Shown here: positions 10,823 to 20,445 of the stretch, piece after piece
How the letters are laid out: every line of letters begins with the position of its first letter
Position numbering within the stretch: position 1 is the stretch's first letter
From: Bathymodiolus brooksi
Lineage: Eukaryota > Mollusca > Bivalvia > Mytilida > Modiolidae
Reading direction: 5' to 3'
Assembly: GCA_963680875.1 (NCBI GenBank)
Contig: OY804583.1
Location: forward strand, 31,423,331 to 31,487,330
Length of the DNA: 64,000 nucleotides
Made by a program: the position numbers and the translations under genes
Notes under the pieces: model-generated
Seen by the model: the letters and a program-made list of their open reading frames with translations, nothing else
Database searches by the model: none
What the model was told of the DNA's origin: nothing

Positions 10823-11159
10823 GTTACATTGAATTGAAGGTATGGGACTAAGTTTATATCTAATTGTCAGAAAATGAGTTTATACTTGTGAGAGCGGGAA
10901 ATTAGACCGTAGAGGCAGGAAGACACAGGATCTAGAGAAATTAAAAATATATATCTATATCAAAACAGACTGAAATCAAATCCAATGCAATGTACATTAT
11001 GTTTAAGAATAGTCATATTATTTGTATACTGTGTCTATGATCGATTACTCTATCCTTGGAATCTATATCATGTATATTGTAAGTAAGCTGATTAATAAGT
11101 GTTATTAGATATGTTGTTTTGTCGGCCAAGGTTACATTGAATTGAGGGAGATGGAATTG

Positions 11160-11302
11160 AATTTACTCGATCTTTAGTTTTGTGTGTAATGTTTTGTACA
11201 TCGTTGTTTGTCCTTTTGTCCTTTTTTCTTTTGGCCATTGCGTTGTCTGTCCTACTTCGGATTCGGATTACCACTTTGGTATCTTCAAACTCTTCCCATA
11301 TA
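11160..11302 (-). mobile_element. R1 repeat, 5' part, reverse
   Basis: Paralogue of 4111-4252 with one fewer CCTTTTGT motif. Confidence 0.72.
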
Positions 11303-12058
11303 TCATTGTCAGAAAAAGATATTATAATTGTGAGAGTGTGGAAAGTTTCTTAGTAGATTGGGCGACGCAGACAGGAAAACAAGGGACGGGAGATAGCTGA
11401 AACATTGTACGTCCTTTGGTAATCATCGATAATCGGTAGATTCAAAGGCAGAATTCCGAATCCAAGATTACCCATATCAACCATTCCCCCCATTCATTCT
11501 ATGCTTAAATATTTGAATCAGATATATAGATATCCAAAGTTTTGTTGAAGCATTACACATTACAAGCTTAATGTTGAAATACACTTTGTATCTGATTTTC
11601 TCAGATTATATTCCATGACGTCATTTACATTCGGAAAACCACTGATTGCAATCACCATAAACGTTAATACGTCATGACGCCTGCAAAGTAGATAATGACT
11701 AATTAAGTAAACCCGACCCGACCTTGAAGTCTATCTTCCTCACTTCCATTACTTCTTGTACTTCAGCTATGTTCATGACGCGAGCAATTTAATTTACATT
11801 AATAATTGAAGTGGACATCTTGATCATCCATTGTAAATTGAACGATAACGCACATGTTTGATGATTACTACAATGCAATGGAAAATTATCGACCAGCAAT
11901 GCTATTCAATTAGAAATTGCATCACTTGTTTTCTTAGCATATGTCTATCACTCAGTTATGACCAGTGTTTAAGAAATTATCACATCATAAATAATGTAAT
12001 TATTAATAAAAATACTATTATTCTTCATCCCGAAGGAATATATAACGTTGCTATTCTG

Positions 12059-12130
12059 GTTTGTCTCTTTGGTGGGATGAAAGTTATTCCAGAACTGCTT
12101 CGTGCACACTAAATTCGATATCTACGTTTT
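12059..12130 (+). repeat. R2 module
   Basis: Paralogue of 5108-5178. The empty site for the 94-bp Penelope tail lies ~45 bases upstream. Confidence 0.7.
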
Positions 12131-12751
12131 TATAAAGAAAACTTATATCTTCTTTGCAGCTCAATCTAATTTTTGACCTGATGTTATTGCTTTTAAAAAG
12201 GGGCATCCCAGTACCTCTGTTGAACATCATGTACAAATGTAGGAGTATATATCTATGACATCTTCTATATCACGAAGAATAAATATATTTTGGATGCCGA
12301 TCACGAATTAGACTTTATTGTTCTTAACTCCACCCTTTGTTCCGCCATTGTAGGTAGGACAAACGTATAGAAATCGAATTTATACCCATAGTCTTATCCG
12401 GAAATTACGTGTCGGATTTTGTCAATTCTATATGTTTTATAATTTTGGCGTAGTTAAGATGACGGAACAAAGGGCAGAGTTAAGAGCAATTAACATTTAT
12501 CCCATTTAGGGACGTAAATATAAATGTTCAATTAACTAAGGAAGCTTGTAGACAAACAGTTATTCAACCGAACGGTATCAATATACTGCCAATTGACATT
12601 AAGTACCAAACAGATCCGACCTCAGTTGGAGTCGGAATCCCACAATGTTACAAACGGGTAAAATCCGTCTCTTTGGCCAGAGAAAAACAACAACAAAAAA
12701 ACAACAAAAAAAACCCAACAACAATAACCAGGGGCGTGAACGATGATGTGA

Positions 12752-12840
12752 AGTCTACTATGATCTCTTGTTTCAACGATTTTCCTTTTAGATTTTTGAA
12801 ACACGTTCCGACAGTGTGGTATTTGTTTGTTTTTTCATTA
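12752..12840 (+). repeat. R3 dispersed repeat
   Basis: Paralogue of 5850-5940, with TTCCGACAGTGTGG intact. Confidence 0.68.
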
Positions 12841-13080
12841 TGCTATGTAAAAATGACCTCTTAGTGAATCTCAGACTTATCTTATTATACGCGAGTGTGT
12901 ACAATGGTGTACGTCAATCATCTCCCGAGAGTATCTACGACGAATGGACGATAATTTGTTATTAGAGAGAACCGAATAATTATAACATGTATATTGATTG
13001 TGTGGGTAAATATATTTATAACTAAAAAAATTGTATTAAGCAAACATATCATATATTGTATTCATATAAGCACACATTAA

Positions 13081-13210
13081 AAAGAGTTTGAAGATACCAA
13101 AGAAGTAATCAGAATCTGTAAATCGAAGAACAGACAACACAACGGCCAAAAGAAAAAAAGTACAAAAGTAAAAACAACGATATACAAAACATACACATAC
13201 GATTATAAAA
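13081..13210 (+). mobile_element. R1 repeat, 5' part, forward
   Basis: GAGTTTGAAGATACCAAAG through GGCCAAAAG; paralogue of 6181-6305. Confidence 0.72.
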
Positions 13211-13352
13211 AATAAAAACAAATCAATTTGCGACAATAAAATCACCGATTGACGTCAGCAAATATTCAAATATTATATGTTTATTCCCTAATCTATATAG
13301 CCATAACCAAAGGGTAAATTATATCCATAATATATAGATGTTTTCGTAAAAT

Positions 13353-13420
13353 ATGGGTAATTATATACTCCAGAATCTGGGTAATTATATACTCCAGAAT
13401 CTGGGTAATTATATACTCCA
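13353..13420 (+). repeat. 24-bp tandem triplication
   Basis: GGGTAATTATATACTCCAGA occurs three times with a 24-bp step. The paralogues near 6448 and 18255 have one copy, so it arose after the duplications. Confidence 0.9.
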
Positions 13421-13611
13421 GATGTTTGTTATGTTTGTAACGTTGTGTTGTGTTCTTGTCTACAAACAAATATTATAATAGACTACATACAATATACTCG
13501 GCAATTGTGACAATAATCCGTCAGGATCCAGTTTAGCTAATGAGAGTAGAATATAAATGCATTACTGGTATCATAGAAAGCTGCACCCTTAATAAGATCT
13601 AAAATGATTTA

Positions 13612-13882
13612 GAGCCCGGGTGGCTCAATGAGTTAGGTAATTGGCTTACCTAACAACTCATTCAAGCCTGTCACCAATATGGCGTGAGGTCGTGCCCGGC
13701 TTTGTAAATTACAAGAAAGGGTGTACTCAACTCGCAGCCGCAAGTGATAAAGTTTACCAGTTGCTTGCCCATGGTCCATGATTCTCTCCGGGTACATCGA
13801 CTTCTTTCACCGCTAAAACTGGTCGCCATGATATAGCTGAAATATTACTGAAAGTGGCGTTAAACACAATAAATCTAATCAA
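13612..13882 (+). mobile_element. SINE-A, second paralogue
   Basis: Same target duplication (13597-13611 and 13883-13897) and same breakpoints as 6656-6926. Confidence 0.92.
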
Positions 13883-13917
13883 ATCTAAAATGATTTACCC
13901 AAGTAACGTTAAAAGAG

Positions 13918-14168
13918 AGCAATAGACATCCAGAAGCCGTAAATCAAGGAAGGACATACTTCACAATGGCCGAAAGACACAAGAAAAAAGAACAAACAAT
14001 GATATTCCAAATACTACACACAAAACAAACTAAATATTGAGCAACATGAACACCACTGAAAACCGAGGGTAAACTTAGGTGCTATGGAAGGGTCAGCAGT
14101 TCATGCACTCTAATGGCACCCATCGTGTTACTATAAACCAGACATGTCTGGTAAATGTTAGGAAAAAT
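13918..14168 (+). mobile_element. R1 repeat, forward, diverged
   Basis: Paralogue of 6964-7195, with GGCCGAAAG in place of GGCCAAAAG. Confidence 0.68.
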
Positions 14169-14475
14169 GACTAATATATCATGTTTAAAAAATAACTAAC
14201 ATAATTTTTGTTTCGTGTGAAAAAAATGTTTCGACGGAAAAACATAACCCACTAAATAGTATGTCACTTATATGTACCTAATACCACTGAACCTGCGAAT
14301 TCAATCCCTCCACCGAAGAGGATTTAATTCTTGAAACAATATTATATGAGTGGCCTCGACTCGACAGTTCTATGGTTTTCTACATGTACTCTGGTTTCTC
14401 CCACAATAAGCGCAACAATATGACTTCATTATTCTTGAAATTGGCCATAAACGCATTACCCAAGTGTTGGCAGTA

Positions 14476-14859
14476 TGCTAAGACGGGTTCTTTTATCCAA
14501 AATTTGGGCATCAATAACAACTAAAACTGGGTGCAACTTGTATTCTAAAACCAAAAACTACCGATACTGAGCCACCACTTTACAAATAAAAAATTCTTCT
14601 ATACTCTTGGACACTCAAAATTAAAACTAACAGAACGTTAAAAGTAAACCAGATATAAGATAACACATTTGCCAGTCTCTGTCTTTCAACAATTTGCTAT
14701 GTACAAGCATCTAAATTCTAATAAAAATGTCATAAAACTGTCACTATTAGAAGACCACAGATGTTAAAGTTCTTCAAACTTGAAATGTAATTTTATTGAT
14801 CAATTAAACTAATTAATGTTTCTGCATCAAAATACAACAAAAATGTAGCCATTTTAACA
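14476..14859. mobile_element. Candidate solo LTR, 384 bp
   Basis: The insert begins TGCTAAGACGG and ends CATTTTAACA, giving TG...CA termini with short imperfect inverted repeats. It is flanked by the 5-bp direct repeat CAGTA (14471-14475 and 14860-14864). Copies 1 (near 7510) and 3 (near 19314) have the uninterrupted site, single CAGTA in copy 1. Those are hallmarks of an LTR retrotransposon LTR left after recombination. AATAAA-like signals are present inside. No internal coding region or primer-binding site remains, so a 5-bp-duplicating TIR element is the alternative. Confidence 0.72.
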
Positions 14860-15182
14860 CAGTAATAAAAGGAAAAACGACTAACGAAAGGTATCGCCTT
14901 AAGTATCACAATATCAGATACAGCTGTACTTCAAAGACTATTTTGTAATAAGTAGCTACACAGAGTAACTAGCTTCGTAGCAACATCGTATTTACAAAAA
15001 AACAATCAGATGAAATTGTCTCTATTTAACCTGAGGCAATCATTACATTTGATAGTGTGCCAACTAATTGATATTTTTTAGCAAGCATGCTATTTGTGTT
15101 CTTCATTTCCTGATATATTCGCGTGAAAGTTGTATTTGTTGACGCTCTTACCCATCAGCTACCATTTGTTAGGATACATTGA

Positions 15183-15770
15183 GGCGTAGATCCTTTTTCT
15201 CCTAAGTACAGATTGTCTAGTATTATATGTGACGTGGCGTCCTTTCGTCTTTTTAAACCAGTTCGATCTGAACCTCTTCATGATAACAACAGAAAATTCC
15301 TCCATATTCCGTTTGCTAACAAAGGAATCGATGCTATTAACATCAGCAACATTCTTAATAGAAAAGAGGTCGCAAAAGAAATTCCACCATATTTCAAAAA
15401 TCAATCTGTTCCCATTGTCTCCTATAGCTACACTAACAGCATTGGCCGTAAAATTTTCAACTACAAAGAAGCATTGCAAGATATTAACATAGAAGAGTAC
15501 CTTAAGAACCCTCTGACTTGTGACTGCTCCCACTCTCCTTTTCAATACAACCCATCTGGACATGTAATCACTGGTGATCTGAATATCATTCAACATGAGA
15601 GTCTCCGAAAGGTGATTTCTCATGGTCCTAAATTCAGAGAACCTCAACACATCAATTGGAAACATAATTTCAAGATAATTATGGATGCTGTTGAAGATTA
15701 TGCCAGAAGGTGGATAAAGAGAGAAGTAGACCAAGATCCTGAGTTAAGAGTCCTTGTCAGACTGGGTTAG
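15183..15770 (+). CDS. N-terminal part of Penelope-like ORF (frame 1 of 2)
   Basis: An open frame from the insertion boundary (a stop spans 15180-15182) to TAG at 15768-15770. There is no ATG until far inside, in keeping with 5' truncation. Counting from the TTG at 15213, residues 103-105 are CDC, followed by an SPF motif, GHVITGD at ~116-122, and a GPKFREP block at ~138-144. I remember this arrangement from reverse-transcriptase proteins in mollusc and cnidarian genomes; that was not checked. It precedes the reverse-transcriptase core in the same element. The frame shifts by +1 within 15748-15767 to enter the next one, so this is one protein broken in two or joined by frameshifting. Confidence 0.75.
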   Translation, partial: GVDPFSPKYRLSSIICDVASFRLFKPVRSEPLHDNNRKFLHIPFANKGIDAINISNILNRKEVAKEIPPYFKNQSVPIVSYSYTNSIGRKIFNYKEALQDINIEEYLKNPLTCDCSHSPFQYNPSGHVITGDLNIIQHESLRKVISHGPKFREPQHINWKHNFKIIMDAVEDYARRWIKREVDQDPELRVLVRLG

Positions 15771-17247
15771 AACAATTAGGTCTCTAGTACAAGGTCGGAT
15801 TCACAAACTCAAAAATTGTGTTAATAGTCGACCTAAGTCTGTATTTAAAGACCAAGAAGCTGTTAAGTGTCTTTCCTCTCTTCATGACAAATATGTTATC
15901 GTTCCTGCTGACAAGGCTTCCAACAATATCGTGTTTGTATGTAAATCATATTACTTCGAATGCCTAATCAAGGAATTAGGCATAAATAGCAACACCTCTA
16001 GTAATATCACATACAAACCAACTTCGTTCGACAAAGATGAAATCCTAGCTAACCACAGATCATTCATGACCTCTTTAAACATTCCCTCTGGTAAAGAGTC
16101 TGAGGATTTACCCTACTTATATTGGATACCTAAACTCCATAAGACACCATACAAAGAAAGGTACATAGCGGGATCATCAACTTGTTCGACGAAAGAATTG
16201 TCTATTCACCTGACAAAGATTCTGTCTGCAGTAAAAGAGGGACAACAGAAATATTGTGAAACTGTTTACTCGCGTAGTGGCATAAATCACATGTGGATTT
16301 TGAAAAACTCTAAAGATCTTTTGGATAACCTGAAATCAAGATCTTTCTCTCAGGTATCCTCCATCAAAACATTTGATTTTTCAACTCTATATACCACCCT
16401 ACCGCATGACAAATTAAAAACCCGCTTAAAAGAAACAATTCATAAAGCTTTTAGTCATAGAAACTATGGCTCAAAATTTGTTGTGTTAGGCTACAATTCC
16501 ACATATTTTTCAAACAAAATTCATAAAGGTAAAACATGCTACTCCGAGGAACAAGTGATCAGTATGCTGGAGTTCCTCATCGATAACATATTTGTCTCCT
16601 TTGGAGGGACACTGTTTCAGCAGGTCGTCGGCATACCAATGGGTACGAATTGTGCCCCTCTTCTAGCCGATTTATTTTTATACTCATATGAGTCGGAGTT
16701 TCTTCAAAAGCTTGTAAAAGATAAGAAGATTCATGAGGCTAGAGCCTTTAATTTCACATACAGGTATATTGATGACGTTTTATCTATCAATAATTCTAGA
16801 TTTGCAGAATTTCTTCCATTGATATATCCTCCAGAGCTGGAAGTTAAAGAGACCACCGATACAGCTTCGTCCGCATCATTTTTGGACTTATACCTCGAAT
16901 TTGACGACAGTGGTCAACTCAGTACTAAAATTTATGATAAGCGGGACGACTTCAATTTTAAAATCATAAATTTTCCAAACATGTGCAGCAATATACCAGC
17001 TTCTCCTGCATATGGTGTTTACATCTCGCAATTGATTCGCTATGCAAGGGCCAGTAGCAATTATTCTGATTTCCTGAAACGTCATCTTCATCTGAGAAAC
17101 AGGCTACTGGACCAGGGCTATAAAAAGATTCGCCTTATTCGATCTCTTAAAAAGTTTATATTCCGATACCAATATCTTGTCGAAATATATTCCGTCTCTG
17201 CAGAAAAAATTATAAGCGATGCATTTTCATATAGTGAAAATGTATAA
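15748..17247 (+). CDS. Reverse transcriptase of a Penelope-like element (frame 2 of 2)
   Basis: About 499 uninterrupted codons ending in TAA at 17245-17247. Numbering from the TTG at 15754: VPADKAS at 50-56 and WIPKLHK at 124-130 (fingers); motif A FDFSTLYTTLP at 207-217; motif B GIPMGTNCAPL at 293-303; motif C YIDD at 338-341 with the catalytic aspartates; then the thumb. PKLHK and the order of motifs point to the Penelope-like group and not to LINE or LTR enzymes. The expected C-terminal GIY-YIG endonuclease is absent: only ~155 residues follow motif C. There is no useful ATG start, so translation needs the upstream frame. The core is free of stops, so decay is recent or slight. It would copy its RNA at a chromosomal nick. 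Mobile-element family: fairly sure; exact clade: unknown. Confidence 0.88.
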   Translation, partial: ESLSDWVRTIRSLVQGRIHKLKNCVNSRPKSVFKDQEAVKCLSSLHDKYVIVPADKASNNIVFVCKSYYFECLIKELGINSNTSSNITYKPTSFDKDEILANHRSFMTSLNIPSGKESEDLPYLYWIPKLHKTPYKERYIAGSSTCSTKELSIHLTKILSAVKEGQQKYCETVYSRSGINHMWILKNSKDLLDNLKSRSFSQVSSIKTFDFSTLYTTLPHDKLKTRLKETIHKAFSHRNYGSKFVVLGYNSTYFSNKIHKGKTCYSEEQVISMLEFLIDNIFVSFGGTLFQQVVGIPMGTNCAPLLADLFLYSYESEFLQKLVKDKKIHEARAFNFTYRYIDDVLSINNSRFAEFLPLIYPPELEVKETTDTASSASFLDLYLEFDDSGQLSTKIYDKRDDFNFKIINFPNMCSNIPASPAYGVYISQLIRYARASSNYSDFLKRHLHLRNRLLDQGYKKIRLIRSLKKFIFRYQYLVEIYSVSAEKIISDAFSYSENV

Positions 17248-17606
17248 AGATAAAGAAGTCGCAAATGTCAATAATTTTTTTGTCAATGTGTGACGTAAAA
17301 GTATTTTTGACATTTACGTCACCGAATATGGTACTGCTTTGACAACTATTTTACCTATTTTGTTCCTGTATTTAAATACTGTTACAGTGACAGCCGGAAC
17401 CTTTGAACCGTAATGAAGCGGGAGGTTTGGCGCCTTAAAATCTGATTCAACCCACCATTTCTTTAGAAATGCCTGTACCAAGTCAGGGTCATTACGGTTT
17501 TCACAGTTTTCCGGTTGTTGACTGATTTTGTCTGTTTATATAATTATGAGTTTTGACTTTCCCTTTGTAAGATTGTTCGGAGTTCGGTAATTTTGTTATT
17601 ACCTTT
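17248..17606 (+). other. 3' UTR of the Penelope-like element, with two hairpins
   Basis: GTGACGTAAA (17290-17299) pairs perfectly with TTTACGTCAC (17313-17322). At the 3' terminus GGTAAT (17586-17591) pairs with ATTACC (17598-17603) around TTTGTT. The terminal hairpin is kept in both truncated copies, so it may be the signal recognised by the reverse transcriptase. That role is inferred. Confidence 0.8.
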
Positions 17607-17762
17607 ATTGTTGATGGTTCAGTACAATGTAAATATATTAATCATATCAAAAGACACAATTTTACGTAAATTGGTGCAATTTTTATGTTTTTCTGAAAAT
17701 ATAGATGTGTTTCATTTTGTTTTACACTGTGTGTTGTTGGTATTTTATATAGGTTTATATTA
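17607..17762 (+). repeat. Right flank of the Penelope insertion (end of copy 2 unit)
   Basis: Corresponds to 7829-7983 and 19630-19784; it ends abruptly at the junction of the 2-kb tandem duplication. Confidence 0.8.
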
Positions 17763-17984
17763 TGTTATGTAAAATTAACCTCTTAGTGAATCTCTTAGTG
17801 TGTACAATGGTGTACGTCAATCATCTCCCGAGAGTATCTGCGACGAACGGACGATAATTTGTTATTAGTGAGAACCGAATAATTATAACATGTATATTGA
17901 ATGTGTGGGTAAATATATTTATAATTAAAACAATTATATTAAGCAAGCATATCATATATTGTATTCATATAAGAACAAATTAAA

Positions 17985-18120
17985 AAGAGTTTGAAGATAT
18001 CAAAGGAATAATCAGAATCTGTAAATCGAAGAACAGACAACACAATGGCCAAAAAAAAAGTACAAAAGTAAAAACAACGATATACAAAACATACATATAC
18101 GATTATAAAAGATAAAAACA
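17985..18120 (+). mobile_element. R1 repeat, 5' part, forward
   Basis: Third paralogue of 6181-6305. Confidence 0.7.
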
Positions 18121-18463
18121 AATCAATTTGTGACAATAAAATCACCGATTGACGTCAGCAAATATTCAAATAGTATATGTTTATTCCCTAATCTATATAG
18201 CCATAACCAAAGGGTAAACTATATCCATAATATATAGATGTTTTCGTAAAATCTGGGTAATTATATACTCCAGATGTTTGTTGTGTTTGTAACGTTGCTT
18301 TGTTTTCTTGTCTACAGACAACTATTATAATAGACTACATACAATATACTGGTCAATTGTGACAATAATCCGTCAGGATCCAGTTTAGCTAATGAGAGTA
18401 GAATATAAATGCATTACTGGTATCATAGAAAGCTGCACCCTTAATAAGATCTAAAATGATTTA

Positions 18464-18734
18464 GAGCCCGGGTGGCTCAATGAGTTAGGTAATTGGCTTA
18501 CCTAACAACTCATTCAAGCCTGTCACCAATATGACGTGAGGTCGTCTCCGGCTTTGTAAATTACAAGAAAGGGTGTACTCAACTCGCAGCCACAAGTGAT
18601 AAAGTTTACCAGTTGCTTGCCCATGGTCGATGATTCTCTCCGGGTACATCGACTTCTTTCACCGCTAAAACTGGTCGCCATGATATAGCTGAAATACTAC
18701 TGAAAGTGGCGTTAAACACAATAAATCTAATCAA
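18464..18734 (+). mobile_element. SINE-A, third paralogue
   Basis: Target duplication at 18449-18463 and 18735-18749, identical to the other two. Confidence 0.92.
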
Positions 18735-18770
18735 ATCTAAAATGATTTACCCAAGTAACGTTAAAAGAGA

Positions 18771-19015
18771 GCAATAGACATCCAGAAGCCGTATATCAAG
18801 GAAGGACATACTTCACAATGGCCAAAAGACACAACAAGAAAAAAGAACAAACAATGATATTCCAAATACTACACACAAAACAAACTAAATATTGAGCAAC
18901 ATGAACACCACTGAAAACCGAGGGTAAACTTAGGTGCTATGGAAGGGTCAGCAGCTCATGCACTCTAATGGCACCCATCGTGTTACTATAAACCAGACAT
19001 TTCTGGTAAATGTTA
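18771..19015 (+). mobile_element. R1 repeat, forward, diverged
   Basis: Third paralogue of 6964-7195. Confidence 0.68.
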
Positions 19016-19797
19016 GGAAAAATTACTAATGTATCATGTTTTAAAAAATAACTAACATAATTTTTGTTTCGTGTGAAAAAAATGTTTCGGCGGAAAAACA
19101 TAACCCACTAAATAGTATGTCACTTATACGTACCACTGAACCTGCGAATTCAATCCCGCCACCGATGAGGATTTAATGCCTGAAACAATATTATATGAGT
19201 GGCCTCGACTCGACAGTTCTATGGTGTTCTACATGTACTCTGGTTTCTCCCACAATAACCCAAACAATATGACTTAATCATTCTTGAAATTGGCCATAAA
19301 CGCATTACCCAAGTGTTGGGAGCAATAAAAGAAAAAACGACTAACGAAAGGTATCGCCTTAAGTATCACAATATCAGATACAGCTGTACTAATAAGTAAT
19401 AAGTAGCTACACAGAGTAACTAGCTTCGTAGCAATATCGTATTTACAAAAAAACAATCAGATGAAATTGTCTCTATTTTACCTAAGGCAATCATTACATT
19501 TGACAGTGTGCCAACTAATTGATATCTTTTAGCAAGCATGCTATTTTTTTTCTTCATTTCCTGATATATTCGCGTTAATGTTGTATTTGTTGACGCTCTT
19601 ACCCATCAGCTACCATTTGTTAGGATATATCGTTGATGGTTCAGTACAATGTAAATATATTAATCATATCAAACGACACAATTTTACGTAAATTGGTACA
19701 ATTTTTATGTTTTTCTGAAAATATAGATGTGTTTCATTTTGTTTTACACTGTGTGTTGTTGGTATTTTATATAGGTTTATATTAGTTGAATTAAACA

Positions 19798-20122
19798 CTA
19801 CCCGTGCAACCAGTAGTTGTCACCACTAACGTTCTGAGTTCCAATACAGCTCATGGCGAGGCTTACTCGATACAACGCTATGTGATCAAGTTTGTTAATG
19901 ACATGCGGCAGACTACCTGTGCAACCAGCAGTTGTCACCACTAACGTTCTGAGTTTCAATACAGCTTATGGCGAGGCTTACTCGATACAACGCTATGTGA
20001 TTAAGTTTGTTAGTGACATGCGGCAAGTCGGTGGTTTTATCGGGGTCCTCCGGATTTCTCCACCAATCAAACTGACCGTCACGATATAGCTGAAATATTG
20101 TTGAAAGTGGCGCTTAACACCA
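19798..20122 (+). mobile_element. SINE-B with duplicated ~115-bp head portion
   Basis: CTACCCGTGCAACC to ACATGCGGCA (19798-19913) is repeated as CTACCTGTGCAACC onward (19914-20030); the body and tail follow once. The copy 1 paralogue (7999) has a single unit. Confidence 0.85.
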
Positions 20123-20283
20123 TAACTTTATCGTACTCCTACACTAAATAAGCTTACATTAATATTGCTTTACCTAATCATTCAATGTTAAATTTTGATA
20201 TATTGAATTGAAATTTCAAACCACGATATCGATACAATGTTGCAAAAAAAAAACCGGTGTTAAACAACAAACAATAAAAATAA

Positions 20284-20440
20284 GGAGGGCAATATCAGGA
20301 TATACAGATTGCTCAAGGGTCGTGGTACAGACTAGTGGAAATAATATTGTCCGAGCCGGAAGGGAGGGTAATATCAGTTTAACCGATGATCGAAGGGCAG
20401 TCTGTCTGTCCTGATATTGCCCTCCATATCAGTAGTTATT
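20284..20440. mobile_element. MITE with palindromic terminal repeats
   Basis: Left GGAGGGCAATATCAGGA and right TCCTGATATTGCCCTCC are perfect inverted repeats. On the right the repeat continues outward (ATATCAGTAGTTATT), matching the left end kept in copy 1 (CAGTTACTGATAT at 8376). Within each terminal repeat CTGATAT and ATATCAG form a further small palindrome. A left-side deletion removed the outer part here. No coding capacity. Confidence 0.8.
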
Positions 20441-20445
20441 GTGTT

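Larger units (their letters stand above)
15181..17606 (+). mobile_element. Penelope-like retroelement, 5'-truncated, 2.4 kb
   Basis: The element splits a sequence that is continuous in copy 1 (near 7830) and copy 3 (near 19628): TTAGGATACATT on the left, ATTGTTGATGG on the right, sharing only ATT at the junction. It holds a reverse-transcriptase reading frame in two overlapping pieces and a ~360-bp 3' UTR ending in a hairpin. The open frame enters from the left boundary without an ATG, so the 5' end is missing. No GIY-YIG endonuclease motif is visible on either side of the reverse transcriptase. Two shorter copies of its 3' end are at 4974-5067 and 39431-39613. Confidence 0.9.
17763..19784 (+). 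repeat. Tandem ~2-kb duplication (copy 3 of the 5936-7983 segment)
   Basis: At 17760 the sequence jumps from the equivalent of 7983 back to the equivalent of 5936, at TTATAT/TATGTT microhomology. It then runs through R1, SINE-A, R1 and the non-coding stretch. It lacks the LTR and the Penelope-like element, giving a third reference for both. Confidence 0.9.
8480..20445 (+). repeat. Segmental duplication, copy 2, expanded by insertions and an internal duplication
   Basis: Starts where copy 1 ends and repeats it in order. Private changes: a TIR element (10381-10822), a 24-bp triplication (13353-13420), a candidate solo LTR (14476-14859), a Penelope-like element (15181-17606), a 2-kb tandem duplication (junction near 17762) and a ~115-bp SINE-B duplication (19798-20030). 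It lacks the 94-bp insertion of copy 1. Confidence 0.9.

Noticed and set aside
15159..15734. 191-codon minus frame opposite the Penelope-like ORF
   Set aside because: Antisense shadow; the forward strand holds the recognised motifs.
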